The translations under genes were made by a program, and so were the position numbers. Below the pieces are notes generated by a model. That model saw nothing but the letters and a program-made list of their open reading frames with translations. It did not search any database and was not told the DNA's origin. Of a stretch of DNA of 61,200 nucleotides, positions 10,101 through 16,598 are shown in pieces (position 1 is the stretch's first letter; every line of letters starts with the position of its first letter). This DNA comes from an uncultured Muribaculaceae bacterium (GTDB taxonomy: Bacteria; Bacteroidota; Bacteroidia; Bacteroidales; Muribaculaceae), in the NCBI GenBank assembly GCA_910577585.1, contig CAJTNN010000017.1:1-61200 (forward strand), in the 5' to 3' direction.

Positions 10101-10355
10101 GTTGCTGGCTGTAGAGGTCATGTAGGTCATGTTCTCCACGCCGTTGATGGCCTCCTCGAGAGGCACGATCACACTCTTCTGCACCGTCTCGGCATTGGCG
10201 CCGCTATATGTGGCCGACACCCTCACCGTGGGTGGGGCAATGTCGGGATACTGCTCCACCGCCAGGGCGAAGAGGCCGATCACACCCGCCACCACAATCA
10301 CCACCGATATCACCATCGACAGTATCGGGCGGTCAATGAATCTCTTTATATTCAT
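7200..10355 (-). CDS. RND multidrug efflux pump, inner-membrane transporter (AcrB/MexB, HAE1 family)
   Basis: 1051 residues, full length for an HAE1-type proton antiporter. The N-terminus (RFIDRPILSMVISVVIVVAGVIGL) matches the first helix of AcrB-like pumps. The pair of Asp residues needed for proton relay is present in TM4 (GTIVDDAIIVVEAV). The repeated 12-TM layout with two large periplasmic loops fits, as does the 'GLLAKTAILLTEY' helix near the C-terminus. The start overlaps the adaptor gene's end by 4 bp (ATGA), so translation is coupled. The pump would export hydrophobic compounds such as bile acids, antibiotics or dyes; that substrate range is general family knowledge and is not shown here. 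Confidence 0.96.
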   Translation of the reverse strand: MNIKRFIDRPILSMVISVVIVVAGVIGLFALAVEQYPDIAPPTVRVSATYSGANAETVQKSVIVPLEEAINGVENMTYMTSTASNTGSGEVTIYFKQGSDGDMAAVNVQNSVSTATALLPAEVTKVGVTTRKRQNSTLMVFGLFSPNSTYDETFLTNYMNINIKPGIQRITGVGEVNVMGGAYAMRIWLKPDVMAQYGLVPDDVTAALSSQNIEASTGAIGEDSENVFQYTLKYRGRLEEESEFEEIIIKAFDDGRVLRLKDVADVELGAQSYSYKGFVNGLPGATCMINQISGSNANEIIINIEDYLEQVKKSLPDDVELVQLMSTKTFLDASIDKVIETLLEAIVLVVLVVYFFLQNPRSTLIPTISIFVSLIGTFAVLYIAGFSINLLTLFALVLAIGTIVDDAIIVVEAVQTKFDEGYKSTYKAAVDAMSGVSSALVTSTLVFMAVFVPVSFMGGTSGVFYTQFGITMAVAVGISAINALTLSPALCALLLRPNQEVRPGEKLEFSTRFRLAFDAGFHKIVRKYVRGVFFFIKHKWLGWSVLGVACALLLWLMGTAKTGLVPNEDTGTIFMSFDSPAGSTLAETESIMQEIQAELKQMPQIDNFNMVAGFGMASGNGSSHGMFIIKLKPWDERTGKDDNVDAIRSEIYRRTAHIKNARLFIFAPPMIQGYGSGNSFDVYVQDRSGKGYGELSNVTTGFLEALNKRPEIEMAQTSFSANFPQYTIDVDEAQCQRAGTTTSEVLNVLSGYFGSIYASNFNRFTKIYRVIVQAPYNYRDGMEALDNIYVRTKGGMAPVSQFVKLTKTYGAESLMRFNMFSAINVQGMPAQGYSSGDVINAINEVAATTLPTGFGYEFSGMTREEVQTSGSHTTVIIYAICVLFIYLILCALYESLFVPLAVILSVPFGLMGSFLFARLWGIENNIYLQTGLIMLIGLLAKTAILLTEYGTERRKAGMSLTQAAMSAASVRLRPILMTALTMIFGLLPLMFATGVGANGNTSLGVGVVGGMIIGTVGLLFVTPAFFITFQWIEEKVMGRRRRQREEDKNIQ

Positions 10356-11542
10356 TTCCCGGCCTCCTCTTCTGCAGCATCATTCTTCGCGGCCTTGGCG
10401 GCGCCTGAGGCAGCCGCGCCATCCTTAGGCGCGCTCTTCATCTGCGTCACCTTGGTGCCCGCTTTGAGGAGTCCGGCACCCTCGGCCACTACTGTGTCAC
10501 CCTCGGCTATGCCCGAGAGCACGATATACTCCTTGCCGTCGTTGATCTTGAACACCTCCACCGGAGTCGACACCGTCGTGCCATTGACCACCTTATAGGT
10601 GAAGATGCGGTTCTGAATCTCATATGTGGCTCCCTGCGGAATCACCAGCGAGGCCGAGCGTGCATACGAGAGCACCACATTTGCCGACCCTCCGCTCAGC
10701 AATTTGCCCGAGGCGTTGGGGAAGTTGGCGCGTATCGACACAGTGCCCGTAGTCTTGTCGACCATGCCGCTCACCACATCGATCTCACCCTTCTCGGCAT
10801 AAATCGAGCCATCCTTCATCTCAAGCTCCACCGGCGGATAGGCCTTCATGGCCTCCTGCATCGAACCATATTGCGAGGCAAGCTCCATGGCCTGCTTCTC
10901 CGACATCGAGAAGTAGGCATACATTCTTGAGTTGTCAGACACGGTGAGCAGCGGAGTCTCCATCGTGGGCCCCACCAGGGCACCGATACGATAGGATGAC
11001 ATTCCGGCCACACCATCCACCGGGCTCTTGACCTCGGTATACGACAGATTGTTCTGCGCGTCGCGCAGCTCCGCCTTTGCCTGCATCAGCGCCGCCTCGG
11101 CACTCTTGTAGCTGTTGCGCGCCGTGCGCAGTTCGATTTCTGAGATTATCTTCTCTTTGTAGAGTTCCTCTTTGCCGTCGAGTGTGAGCTTGGCATTGGC
11201 AAGCGAGGCCTCGGCTGTGGCCACAGCGGCCTGGGCTTTCTGAAGCGCGGCCTTGTAGGGCACCTGGTCAATCACAAAGAGCACCTGCCCCTTGCGCACT
11301 CTCGCACCCTCGTCGACACACACCTTCGTGATAAGCCCCGACACTTCGGGACGCACCTCCACATCCTGACGTCCCTCGAGGACAGCACTGTATTTCACTG
11401 AGAGGTCGCGGTCCTCGGGCTTGACCACAAGCAGCGGATACTCCTGCGGGGCATCCTGGTCGCGGTCATCGCCACCTTTTCCGCATGATGGCAGCACCAG
11501 AGCCAGGAGAGCGAGCCCGATTAAATGTTGATGATAAGACAT
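10352..11542 (-). CDS. RND periplasmic adaptor lipoprotein (AcrA/MexA family)
   Basis: 396 residues. It begins with a lipoprotein signal (ALLALVLPSC), so it is anchored to a membrane. The order is that of membrane fusion proteins: a biotinyl/lipoyl-like half (VEVRPEVSGLITKVCVDEGARVRKGQVLF), an alpha-helical hairpin rich in Ala/Lys/Glu (about residues 95-165), the second lipoyl half (SPVDGVAGMSSYRIGALV), then beta-barrel and membrane-proximal domains. The tail is Ala/Lys-rich. It is the first gene of the operon. A candidate -7 box lies at 11619-11626, and a perfect 16-bp palindrome (11578-11593) sits in the leader. It bridges the pump and the outer-membrane channel. Confidence 0.95.
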   Translation of the reverse strand: MSYHQHLIGLALLALVLPSCGKGGDDRDQDAPQEYPLLVVKPEDRDLSVKYSAVLEGRQDVEVRPEVSGLITKVCVDEGARVRKGQVLFVIDQVPYKAALQKAQAAVATAEASLANAKLTLDGKEELYKEKIISEIELRTARNSYKSAEAALMQAKAELRDAQNNLSYTEVKSPVDGVAGMSSYRIGALVGPTMETPLLTVSDNSRMYAYFSMSEKQAMELASQYGSMQEAMKAYPPVELEMKDGSIYAEKGEIDVVSGMVDKTTGTVSIRANFPNASGKLLSGGSANVVLSYARSASLVIPQGATYEIQNRIFTYKVVNGTTVSTPVEVFKINDGKEYIVLSGIAEGDTVVAEGAGLLKAGTKVTQMKSAPKDGAAASGAAKAAKNDAAEEEAGK

Positions 11543-11577
11543 AGTTTATGATGTTGTTTACAGTAGGTCATACCCCG

Positions 11578-11593
11578 CTGCCGCCGGCGGCAG
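11578..11593. promoter_or_regulatory. Perfect 16-bp GC palindrome in the efflux-operon leader
   Basis: CTGCCGCCGGCGGCAG lies between the predicted start of transcription and the adaptor start codon. It could be an operator for a dimeric repressor or a leader hairpin. No sequence similarity to a known operator is claimed. Confidence 0.45.
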
Positions 11594-11618
11594 GAATATG
11601 AAACTCGAAAATCAGCCA

Positions 11619-11626
11619 CAAAATTA
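11619..11626 (-). promoter_or_regulatory. Candidate -7 box of the efflux operon
   Basis: Read on the minus strand this is TAATTTTG, a full match to the Bacteroidota TAnnTTTG -7 element. No good TTTG was seen at -33. The predicted leader is about 70 nt. Confidence 0.5.
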
Positions 11627-11741
11627 TATCCGATTGCAAGAGAAACGCTTATACTCTATGGACGCAATATTGTCCATTCTGCGCATTTTTGACCCACATG
11701 GCTATTTTTACACGCTGAGACTTTTCCAAAAGGAGTAAATT

Positions 11742-12656
11742 ATGTTAAATTTGCGCTCCCTAAATCTATCAAGCCTTATGACTCAATCTGAGCTTATCGA
11801 CATTTTTCCGCCGCAGTTTTCGATTGCGGATAGAGTGCTTCTGATTCCCCCCGGCATGTCGGGCCGATTGGCCGGGCTCGGGGTGAAAGAGTGCCGTATA
11901 TTCCTTCTGGTGACGGCGGGGAGTATCACACTGCGCATCGGTTCGGAAGTGACGCATGTCGAGGGGGGATATTTCGTCGATATGCTGGTGTGGGAGGAGG
12001 TGACGGTGGTGGATGTGAGCGATGATGCGCGGGTGTGGTGTCTGCTGCCGAATTATCTGTTTACCAATGAGTCGCTCCACGGGCTGAAGCCGGCCGATGC
12101 CGAGTCGTTCAAGGACCGCCATTCAATCCCGCGGCTGGCGCTGACGCATCATGAGTCGGATATTCTTGAGCGGCAGCTCACACTGCTGGCCAACGCGCTG
12201 GCCGACATGCGCCACAACTATCGCGCAGAGCTCTGCCAGACCTACTTCCGCAGCTTCATGCTTGAGGCCGGCAATATAATGCTGCATAAGAGGCACGCCA
12301 TAGATGAGTCGGAGGGGGTGGAGACACGCCAGGACACTATCTTGCGCAGTTTTCTGAAATTGGTGTGGCGATATTATAAGTCAGAGCATAATGTGGAGTT
12401 CTACGCCGGGAGGCTCTGCATCTCGGCCAAGCATCTTTCGCGGGTGGTGCGGTCGCAGCTCGGCAAGACACCCTATGTGGTGATACGCGATGAATTGCTG
12501 CAGGAGGCCTCGAGCCTACTTAAGGATTCCAAGAAGAGTGTGCAGGAGATTGCCACAGAACTGCATTTCTCGGAGATGGCCTCCTTCTGCAAGTTTTTCA
12601 AGAAGCACAATGGCCTCTCACCCACAGCCTACCGCACTCTTGAACGCCATCGCTAA
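11742..12656 (+). CDS. AraC-family transcriptional regulator, divergent from the efflux operon
   Basis: 304 residues. The N-terminal half is a cupin-like sensor domain (about residues 30-130), and the C-terminal 100 residues are an AraC-type double helix-turn-helix (second helix block EIATELHFSEMASFCKFFKKHNGLSPTAYR). The start at 11742 is supported by AGGAG 6 nt upstream, a rare good Shine-Dalgarno for this group. However, TAAATTTG at 11746-11753 looks like a -7 box; if it is the true promoter, translation would start at the in-frame ATG at 11778 (12 residues shorter). Divergence from the RND operon suggests it controls the pump, perhaps as an activator. The ligand is unknown. Confidence 0.88.
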   Translation: MLNLRSLNLSSLMTQSELIDIFPPQFSIADRVLLIPPGMSGRLAGLGVKECRIFLLVTAGSITLRIGSEVTHVEGGYFVDMLVWEEVTVVDVSDDARVWCLLPNYLFTNESLHGLKPADAESFKDRHSIPRLALTHHESDILERQLTLLANALADMRHNYRAELCQTYFRSFMLEAGNIMLHKRHAIDESEGVETRQDTILRSFLKLVWRYYKSEHNVEFYAGRLCISAKHLSRVVRSQLGKTPYVVIRDELLQEASSLLKDSKKSVQEIATELHFSEMASFCKFFKKHNGLSPTAYRTLERHR

Positions 12657-12659
12657 CGC

Positions 12660-12714
12660 ACCCTCATATATGCTGAGCCACCCTTATATATAATATACAC
12701 CCTTATATATAATA
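12660..12714. repeat. Three direct repeats (ACCCTTATATATAATA type) spaced about 20 bp
   Basis: Two identical 16-bp copies start at 12680 and 12699, and a degenerate copy starts at 12660. The 19-20 bp spacing is close to two DNA turns. The repeats lie between the 3' ends of the AraC-type gene and the HxlR gene, which converge here, so an ordinary promoter operator is not expected. Confidence 0.6.
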
Positions 12715-12739
12715 ATAAGTAGCTGCTTTGACCGGCCAC

Positions 12740-13120
12740 TCAGCGCTTTTTGGGGGTCGAGAGGGCTTTGGTGCGGTCGAGAAGGATTTCATCCATATGG
12801 TCTTTGGCCCATTGGATGAGTTCGTTGATGATGGGGAAGAGAGAGTGGGCACGCTCGGTAAGCATATACTCTACGCGCGGGGGAACCTCGGCGTAGACAT
12901 GACGTGTGACGAAGCCATCGGTCTGCAGAGTACGCAGGGTCAGCACGAGCATCTTCTGCGAGATGTCGGGGAGTTCGGCGGCAAGGTCACGCAGACGCAG
13001 CGATTCGTGGCCGTTGAGAGTGTAGAGCACCAGCAGGGTCCATTTGTCGCTGATGCGGTTGAGTATGTTGCGTATCGGGCAATCGGGGTAGAGTTCGTTC
13101 TTGTTGAAGTTTCTTTCCAT
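12740..13120 (-). CDS. HxlR-family winged-helix transcriptional regulator
   Basis: 126 residues, the normal length for HxlR/YodB-type dimeric MarR-like regulators. Visible hallmarks are the N-terminal 'YPDCPIRNILNRISDKWTLLVLY' block, the recognition-helix region 'LRDLAAELPDISQKMLVLTLRTLQTDGFV' and the wing 'PRVEYMLTERAHSL'. A single conserved Cys at position 14 lies where redox-sensing members of the family (such as HypR and YodB) carry their reactive Cys, so sensing of quinones, hypochlorite or disulphide stress is plausible but not shown. It is divergent from the SDR gene at 13505, a classic HxlR-target arrangement. A minus-strand -7 box lies at 13146-13153. Confidence 0.92.
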   Translation of the reverse strand: MERNFNKNELYPDCPIRNILNRISDKWTLLVLYTLNGHESLRLRDLAAELPDISQKMLVLTLRTLQTDGFVTRHVYAEVPPRVEYMLTERAHSLFPIINELIQWAKDHMDEILLDRTKALSTPKKR

Positions 13121-13504
13121 AACTATCCTTTTTTCCTTTCATTGGCAAAGTTAATCAATTTTTTAAACGCTAGGATATTTTTCTTGCGCACTATTTTTAA
13201 CCCATCCACGATTTTAGCCCCCGGCAGGGGGGTACCGCCAATTATGGTCACACTGACAGGCAGTTAAAGAGTGTTAATTATGAGCACTATTTTGCATCTA
13301 AAAGCTCTGATTTTCAACAATTCTAACCTACGGGTAACCTATGTCACCTCATTGCGGGCGCCCTTAACCATACAACAATTCGGCGTCCGAACATGTCTAT
13401 AAAGTATAAGATTCTCAATAGTGCATAAAAGTTACTATTGTGAATCACAAAACAATAACACGATTAAAATTCAAAAATACATATCAAAAATATCAAAAAA
13501 AATT
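13121..13504. other. 384-bp divergent intergenic region of hxlR-like and SDR genes
   Basis: On the minus strand TAACTTTG (plus coordinates 13146-13153) is a full -7 match for the HxlR gene. The plus-strand promoter of the SDR gene is not clear. A C/G-rich patch (about 13217-13236) sits in otherwise AT-rich DNA. The 80 nt before the SDR start are very A-rich. No coding sequence or RNA gene is seen. Confidence 0.55.
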
Positions 13505-14176
13505 ATGGACAAAAACGTAGCACTTATCGGCGCGAGCGGTTTTGTAGGCTCGGCCATTCTGAATGAACTTCTTGACCGCGGTTTCCACGTAGAGGCTCTG
13601 GTCAACCATCCCGAGAAGGTGAAGGTAGAGAACCCCAACCTCACAGTCAAGAAGGTGGATGTATCTGACGAAAAGGCTCTTGAGGCTGACCTCCGCGGAT
13701 TTGAGAATGTGATCAGTGCCTACAATCCCGGTTGGGCAAACCCGAATATCTATGAGGAGACCCTCACCAACTATCCGAAGATTCTTGAGGCCGCCAAGAA
13801 AGCCGGCGTGAAGAGACTCCTGATTGTGGGTGGCGCAGGCACACTCTTCGTAAAACCAGGCGTGCGCCTCGTCGACACCGGCACACTCCCCGCCGAGTGG
13901 CTCCCCGGTGTGAAATCACTGGGTGAGTTCTACCTCAATACTCTTATGCCTGAAAAGGATATCGACTGGATATTCTTCTCGCCTGCAGGCAATCTGGGCG
14001 ACATGGGCGCCAAGGGTCCCGGCAAACGCACAGGCGTATATCGTCTGGGCAAGGACGACATGATTTTCGACAAGGATGGCAATAGCTTCATCTCGGTCGA
14101 GGATTACGCCAAAGCCATGGTCGATGAACTCGCCGACCCGGCCCACCATCAGGAGCGCTTCACAATCGGCTACTGA
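13505..14176 (+). CDS. NAD(P)-binding atypical SDR / NmrA-like oxidoreductase
   Basis: The ATG at 13505 is chosen because it places the Rossmann start right at the N-terminus (MDKNVALIGASGFVGSAIL, a GxSGxxG motif); an earlier in-frame start would add an A-rich, non-protein-like extension. The 223 residues fit the YwnB/NmrA-like group of small epimerase-fold proteins. The beta-strand 'LLIVGGAGTLFV' and the 'DWIFFSPAGNLGDMG' segment are typical. The usual catalytic YxxxK is not evident, as is common in atypical SDRs. The neighbouring divergent HxlR gene suggests induction by electrophile or redox stress. The substrate is unknown. Confidence 0.85.
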   Translation: MDKNVALIGASGFVGSAILNELLDRGFHVEALVNHPEKVKVENPNLTVKKVDVSDEKALEADLRGFENVISAYNPGWANPNIYEETLTNYPKILEAAKKAGVKRLLIVGGAGTLFVKPGVRLVDTGTLPAEWLPGVKSLGEFYLNTLMPEKDIDWIFFSPAGNLGDMGAKGPGKRTGVYRLGKDDMIFDKDGNSFISVEDYAKAMVDELADPAHHQERFTIGY

Positions 14177-14210
14177 TATATATATAACCCAATCTCAAAT
14201 GCGGATGCCA

Positions 14211-14248
14211 CGGGGCTGACGCTGCCCACACACAGGGCGTCAGCCCCG
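14211..14248. terminator. Strong GC hairpin after the SDR gene
   Basis: CGGGGCTGACGC at 14211-14222 pairs perfectly with GCGTCAGCCCCG at 14237-14248 (12 bp). No T-run follows on either strand, so it may act as an RNA stability element or attenuator instead of a classic intrinsic terminator. Confidence 0.55.
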
Positions 14249-14295
14249 GCACTCACCGCCCCACAACCCTGCAATCAAAAAAAAAGTATACTGCC

Positions 14296-14697
14296 ATGAA
14301 TGAGAAACTATTGGAAATCTTCCAGAAGAATAAAGAGGTGGCCTTCGCCACTTCGGTAGATGGCAAACCCCATCTGCGCATTTTCCAGATTATGAAAATC
14401 GACGGCGATTCAATCTACTTCGCCACTTCACCCAAGAAGGAGGTCTATGCCCAGCTGCGCCAGAATCCGCATGTGGCAATTCTCGACCTGAAGGGAGCAT
14501 CGTTTGCACGCGTGTCAGGCACCATCGACTTCGATATCCCCGACGAGGTGCAGCGTGAGATTTATGAGAGCAACCCGGTGCTGCCCCATCTCTACAAGAC
14601 CTACAAGGACCTCGCCTATCTGCGTCTTCCCGCGGAATCAGCCGACTACTTCGACCTCCGCACAACCCCTCCAACCCTCATTCACTATGACTTCTGA
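14296..14697 (+). CDS. Pyridoxamine 5'-phosphate oxidase-like flavin-binding protein
   Basis: 133 residues with the split-barrel PNPOx-like pattern: 'VAFATSVDGKPHLRIFQIMKIDGDSIYFATSPKKEVYAQLRQNPHVAILD' gives the paired strands that bind FMN or F420-like cofactors. It lacks the long C-terminal part of true PdxH, so it is a small general-stress or flavin-reductase-like member and not the vitamin B6 enzyme. The end of the gene overlaps the macrodomain gene's start by 11 bp, which indicates one transcript with the ADP-ribose hydrolase. The substrate is unknown. Confidence 0.85.
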   Translation: MNEKLLEIFQKNKEVAFATSVDGKPHLRIFQIMKIDGDSIYFATSPKKEVYAQLRQNPHVAILDLKGASFARVSGTIDFDIPDEVQREIYESNPVLPHLYKTYKDLAYLRLPAESADYFDLRTTPPTLIHYDF

Positions 14698-15490
14698 AAA
14701 AGATAGATTGGACACACTGCTCAGGGCGCTCCTCGCGGAGAGCCCTGAGTATTCGCATATCTCCCTGCCGGCCACTGTGGCAGAGAAGCGTGAGCTGCTG
14801 CGCGCGCTGATGAATGTGCGCCCACCGAAGCCGCTCAGCCCGGAGCTGATGAGCCTGCAGGATGAGGAGTTGGCCACTCAGCGCGATGAGAAGGGGGTCG
14901 TGGAGCCCGACACCATCCCGGTGTCGCCGCTCAATCCGAAGCTGAGGCTATGGCAGGGTGATATCACCCGCCTGGCGGCCGATGCCATCGTCAATGCCGC
15001 CAACTCGCAGATGCTGGGCTGCTTCGTGCCGCTTCACAAATGCATCGACAATGCCATACACTCAGCCGCCGGCATGGAGCTGCGCGAGGAGTGCGCGCGC
15101 ATCATGCATGAGCAGGGGCACGCCGAGCCCACCGGTGAGGCCAAGATCACACCGGCCTACAATCTGCCATCGAAGTGGGTCATACACACCGTCGGCCCCA
15201 TTGTCTACGGCCCCGCACCCACCCCAAAAGAGTGCACCCAATTGGCTGATTGCTACCGCAACTGCCTTGAGCTCGCCGCTCAGAAGGGGGTGCGTTCGAT
15301 AGCCTTCTGCTGCATCTCGACAGGTGAGTTCAGATTTCCCAACGCCGATGCAGCCGACATAGCCGTCGCCACCGTCACGACCTGGCTCCAGACCCATCCC
15401 GACACTTCGATAGACTGCGTCATCTTCAACGTCTTCAAGGAGACCGACCTGCATATCTACGAGCATCTGCTCGGCTACCAGCCCGACTGA
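14687..15490 (+). CDS. Zinc-type macrodomain ADP-ribosyl hydrolase
   Basis: The ATG at 14687 is used because it overlaps the preceding stop and gives 267 residues, the usual size of the family; upstream codons of the frame lie inside the PNPOx-like gene. An N-terminal helical region (1-80) is followed by the macrodomain: QGDIT at 90-94, then NAANSQMLGCF at 103-113. Cys112, His117 and Cys119 (in GCFVPLHKC) match the zinc ligands of the Zn-dependent macrodomains that reverse sirtuin-made ADP-ribosylation in Staphylococcus and Streptococcus. The substrate loop 'FCCISTGEFRFPN' is present. A class M sirtuin gene follows. It is predicted to remove ADP-ribose from protein in the cytoplasm. The usual lipoate-linked partners (GcvH-L, LplA2) are not in this window. 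Confidence 0.92.
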   Translation: MTSEKDRLDTLLRALLAESPEYSHISLPATVAEKRELLRALMNVRPPKPLSPELMSLQDEELATQRDEKGVVEPDTIPVSPLNPKLRLWQGDITRLAADAIVNAANSQMLGCFVPLHKCIDNAIHSAAGMELREECARIMHEQGHAEPTGEAKITPAYNLPSKWVIHTVGPIVYGPAPTPKECTQLADCYRNCLELAAQKGVRSIAFCCISTGEFRFPNADAADIAVATVTTWLQTHPDTSIDCVIFNVFKETDLHIYEHLLGYQPD

Positions 15491-15537
15491 GTCGCCACCC
15501 CTCCTCACCCACCGCTCTCTCAAAAAAATATCAGATT

Positions 15538-15731
15538 GAACTGATTTAAACTTTTTTCAAGGTCAAGATTTATTAAGATTTTGAGCAGGTTTCGGTTCTC
15601 GAAGAGGGAGCAATGCGGGCATTGCGACCGATGAAGAGGGCCGAAAGATGCCAAAATATTAATGAAGATTGGCCTTGAAGAAAACATTTTAAAATACTTT
15701 TTTAGTTTTCGTAAAAAGTTTAAATCAGTTC
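15538..15731. mobile_element. Candidate MITE-like element, 194 bp with 19-bp terminal inverted repeats
   Basis: GAACTGATTTAAACTTTTT at 15538-15556 is repeated as its exact reverse complement at 15713-15731. The element is flanked on both sides by ATT (15535-15537 and 15732-15734), a possible 3-bp target duplication. The inside is non-coding and holds a short hairpin (GCAATG/CATTGC, about 15610-15625) and two copies of GAAGAGGG. The sirtuin start codon lies 4 nt after the right end, so the element supplies the leader, and perhaps the promoter, of that gene. No transposase is present. An alternative is a large foldback leader RNA. Confidence 0.55.
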
Positions 15732-15734
15732 ATT

Positions 15735-16598
15735 ATGAAAGATTTCAACCTGCGCCTCGAAGAGGCCGCACGATACCTGGCCGAGGCCGACGCTGTGGTC
15801 ATCGGCGCCGGAGCCGGTCTGTCGGCCGCAGCCGGACTCGATTATTCAGGTCCGGAATTCCGAAAGGAGTTTGCCGACTATATCAAGAAGTATGGATTTC
15901 CCGACCTCTACTCGTCGAGTTTCCATGAGTTCCCCACCGAAGAGGAGCGTTGGGCCCGATGGGCTCGCCATATCGAGTATATCCGCTTCCGTCCGGATGC
16001 GATGCCCCTCTACCGCCGGCTGTTTGACCTGGTGAAGGGGAAGAATTACTTCGTCATCACCACCAATGTCGATTCGCAGTTCCGCAAGGCGGGCTTCGAA
16101 GCTGACCGAATCTTCGAGGTGCAGGGCGACTACGGCCTCATGCAGTGCGCCGTAGGGTGCCATCCGCGCACATATTCCGACCGCCATACCGTAGAGGAGA
16201 TTCTGCGCCACTCACACGACATGACCGTCGATGCACGCTATCTGCCGGTGTGCCCAGTGTGTGGCGGCAATATGGATGTGCATGTGCGCAAGAATCAATT
16301 CTTTGTCGAAGATGAGCCCTGGCAGCAGGCGGCCACGAGATATGAGGAGTTTATGACACGCTTCGCCGACCATGGCCGCGTAGTGCTGCTCGAACTCGGC
16401 ATTGGCTACAACACCCCCACCATCATACGCTTCCCCTTCGAGCGCATACTCTTCCATAACTCCAAGGCCCATCTGATACGCCTCAATGCCGAGTATCCGC
16501 ATGGTCCGGCCGAGACAGCCGCGCAGACCATCCCCTTCACCGAAGACATGAGTGAGGTAATCGAAAAATTGAATAAAGATGAAAAACATGTTTCTTAA
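15735..16598 (+). CDS. Class M sirtuin (SirTM), probable protein ADP-ribosyltransferase
   Basis: 287 residues. The NAD-binding Rossmann motif is GAGAGLSAAAG (24-34). In the active site, TTNVDSQF (109-116) replaces the usual TQNID.LH, and Gln130 (VQGDYG) stands where ordinary sirtuins have the catalytic His. The Asn111-to-Gln130 spacing agrees with the class M sirtuins of Streptococcus and Staphylococcus, which transfer ADP-ribose to protein and do not deacetylate. Zinc ligands are likely Cys138, Cys142, Cys173 and Cys176. The start lies directly after the inverted-repeat element. The end overlaps the esterase gene by 20 bp. With the adjacent Zn-macrodomain it forms a writer/eraser pair. The protein target is unknown. 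Confidence 0.92.
   Translation: MKDFNLRLEEAARYLAEADAVVIGAGAGLSAAAGLDYSGPEFRKEFADYIKKYGFPDLYSSSFHEFPTEEERWARWARHIEYIRFRPDAMPLYRRLFDLVKGKNYFVITTNVDSQFRKAGFEADRIFEVQGDYGLMQCAVGCHPRTYSDRHTVEEILRHSHDMTVDARYLPVCPVCGGNMDVHVRKNQFFVEDEPWQQAATRYEEFMTRFADHGRVVLLELGIGYNTPTIIRFPFERILFHNSKAHLIRLNAEYPHGPAETAAQTIPFTEDMSEVIEKLNKDEKHVS

Noticed and set aside
14296..14697. PdxH (true pyridoxamine phosphate oxidase)
   Set aside because: Too short and without the C-terminal PdxH motif; only the split-barrel fold is shared.
15662..15928. Small plus-strand open frame starting in the MITE-like element
   Set aside because: It runs out of frame into the sirtuin gene and turns Arg-rich there; no sign of a real protein.
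15735..16598. Ordinary NAD-dependent deacetylase (CobB/Sir2)
   Set aside because: The catalytic His is replaced by Gln and the TQNID motif by TTNVD, as in class M sirtuins.
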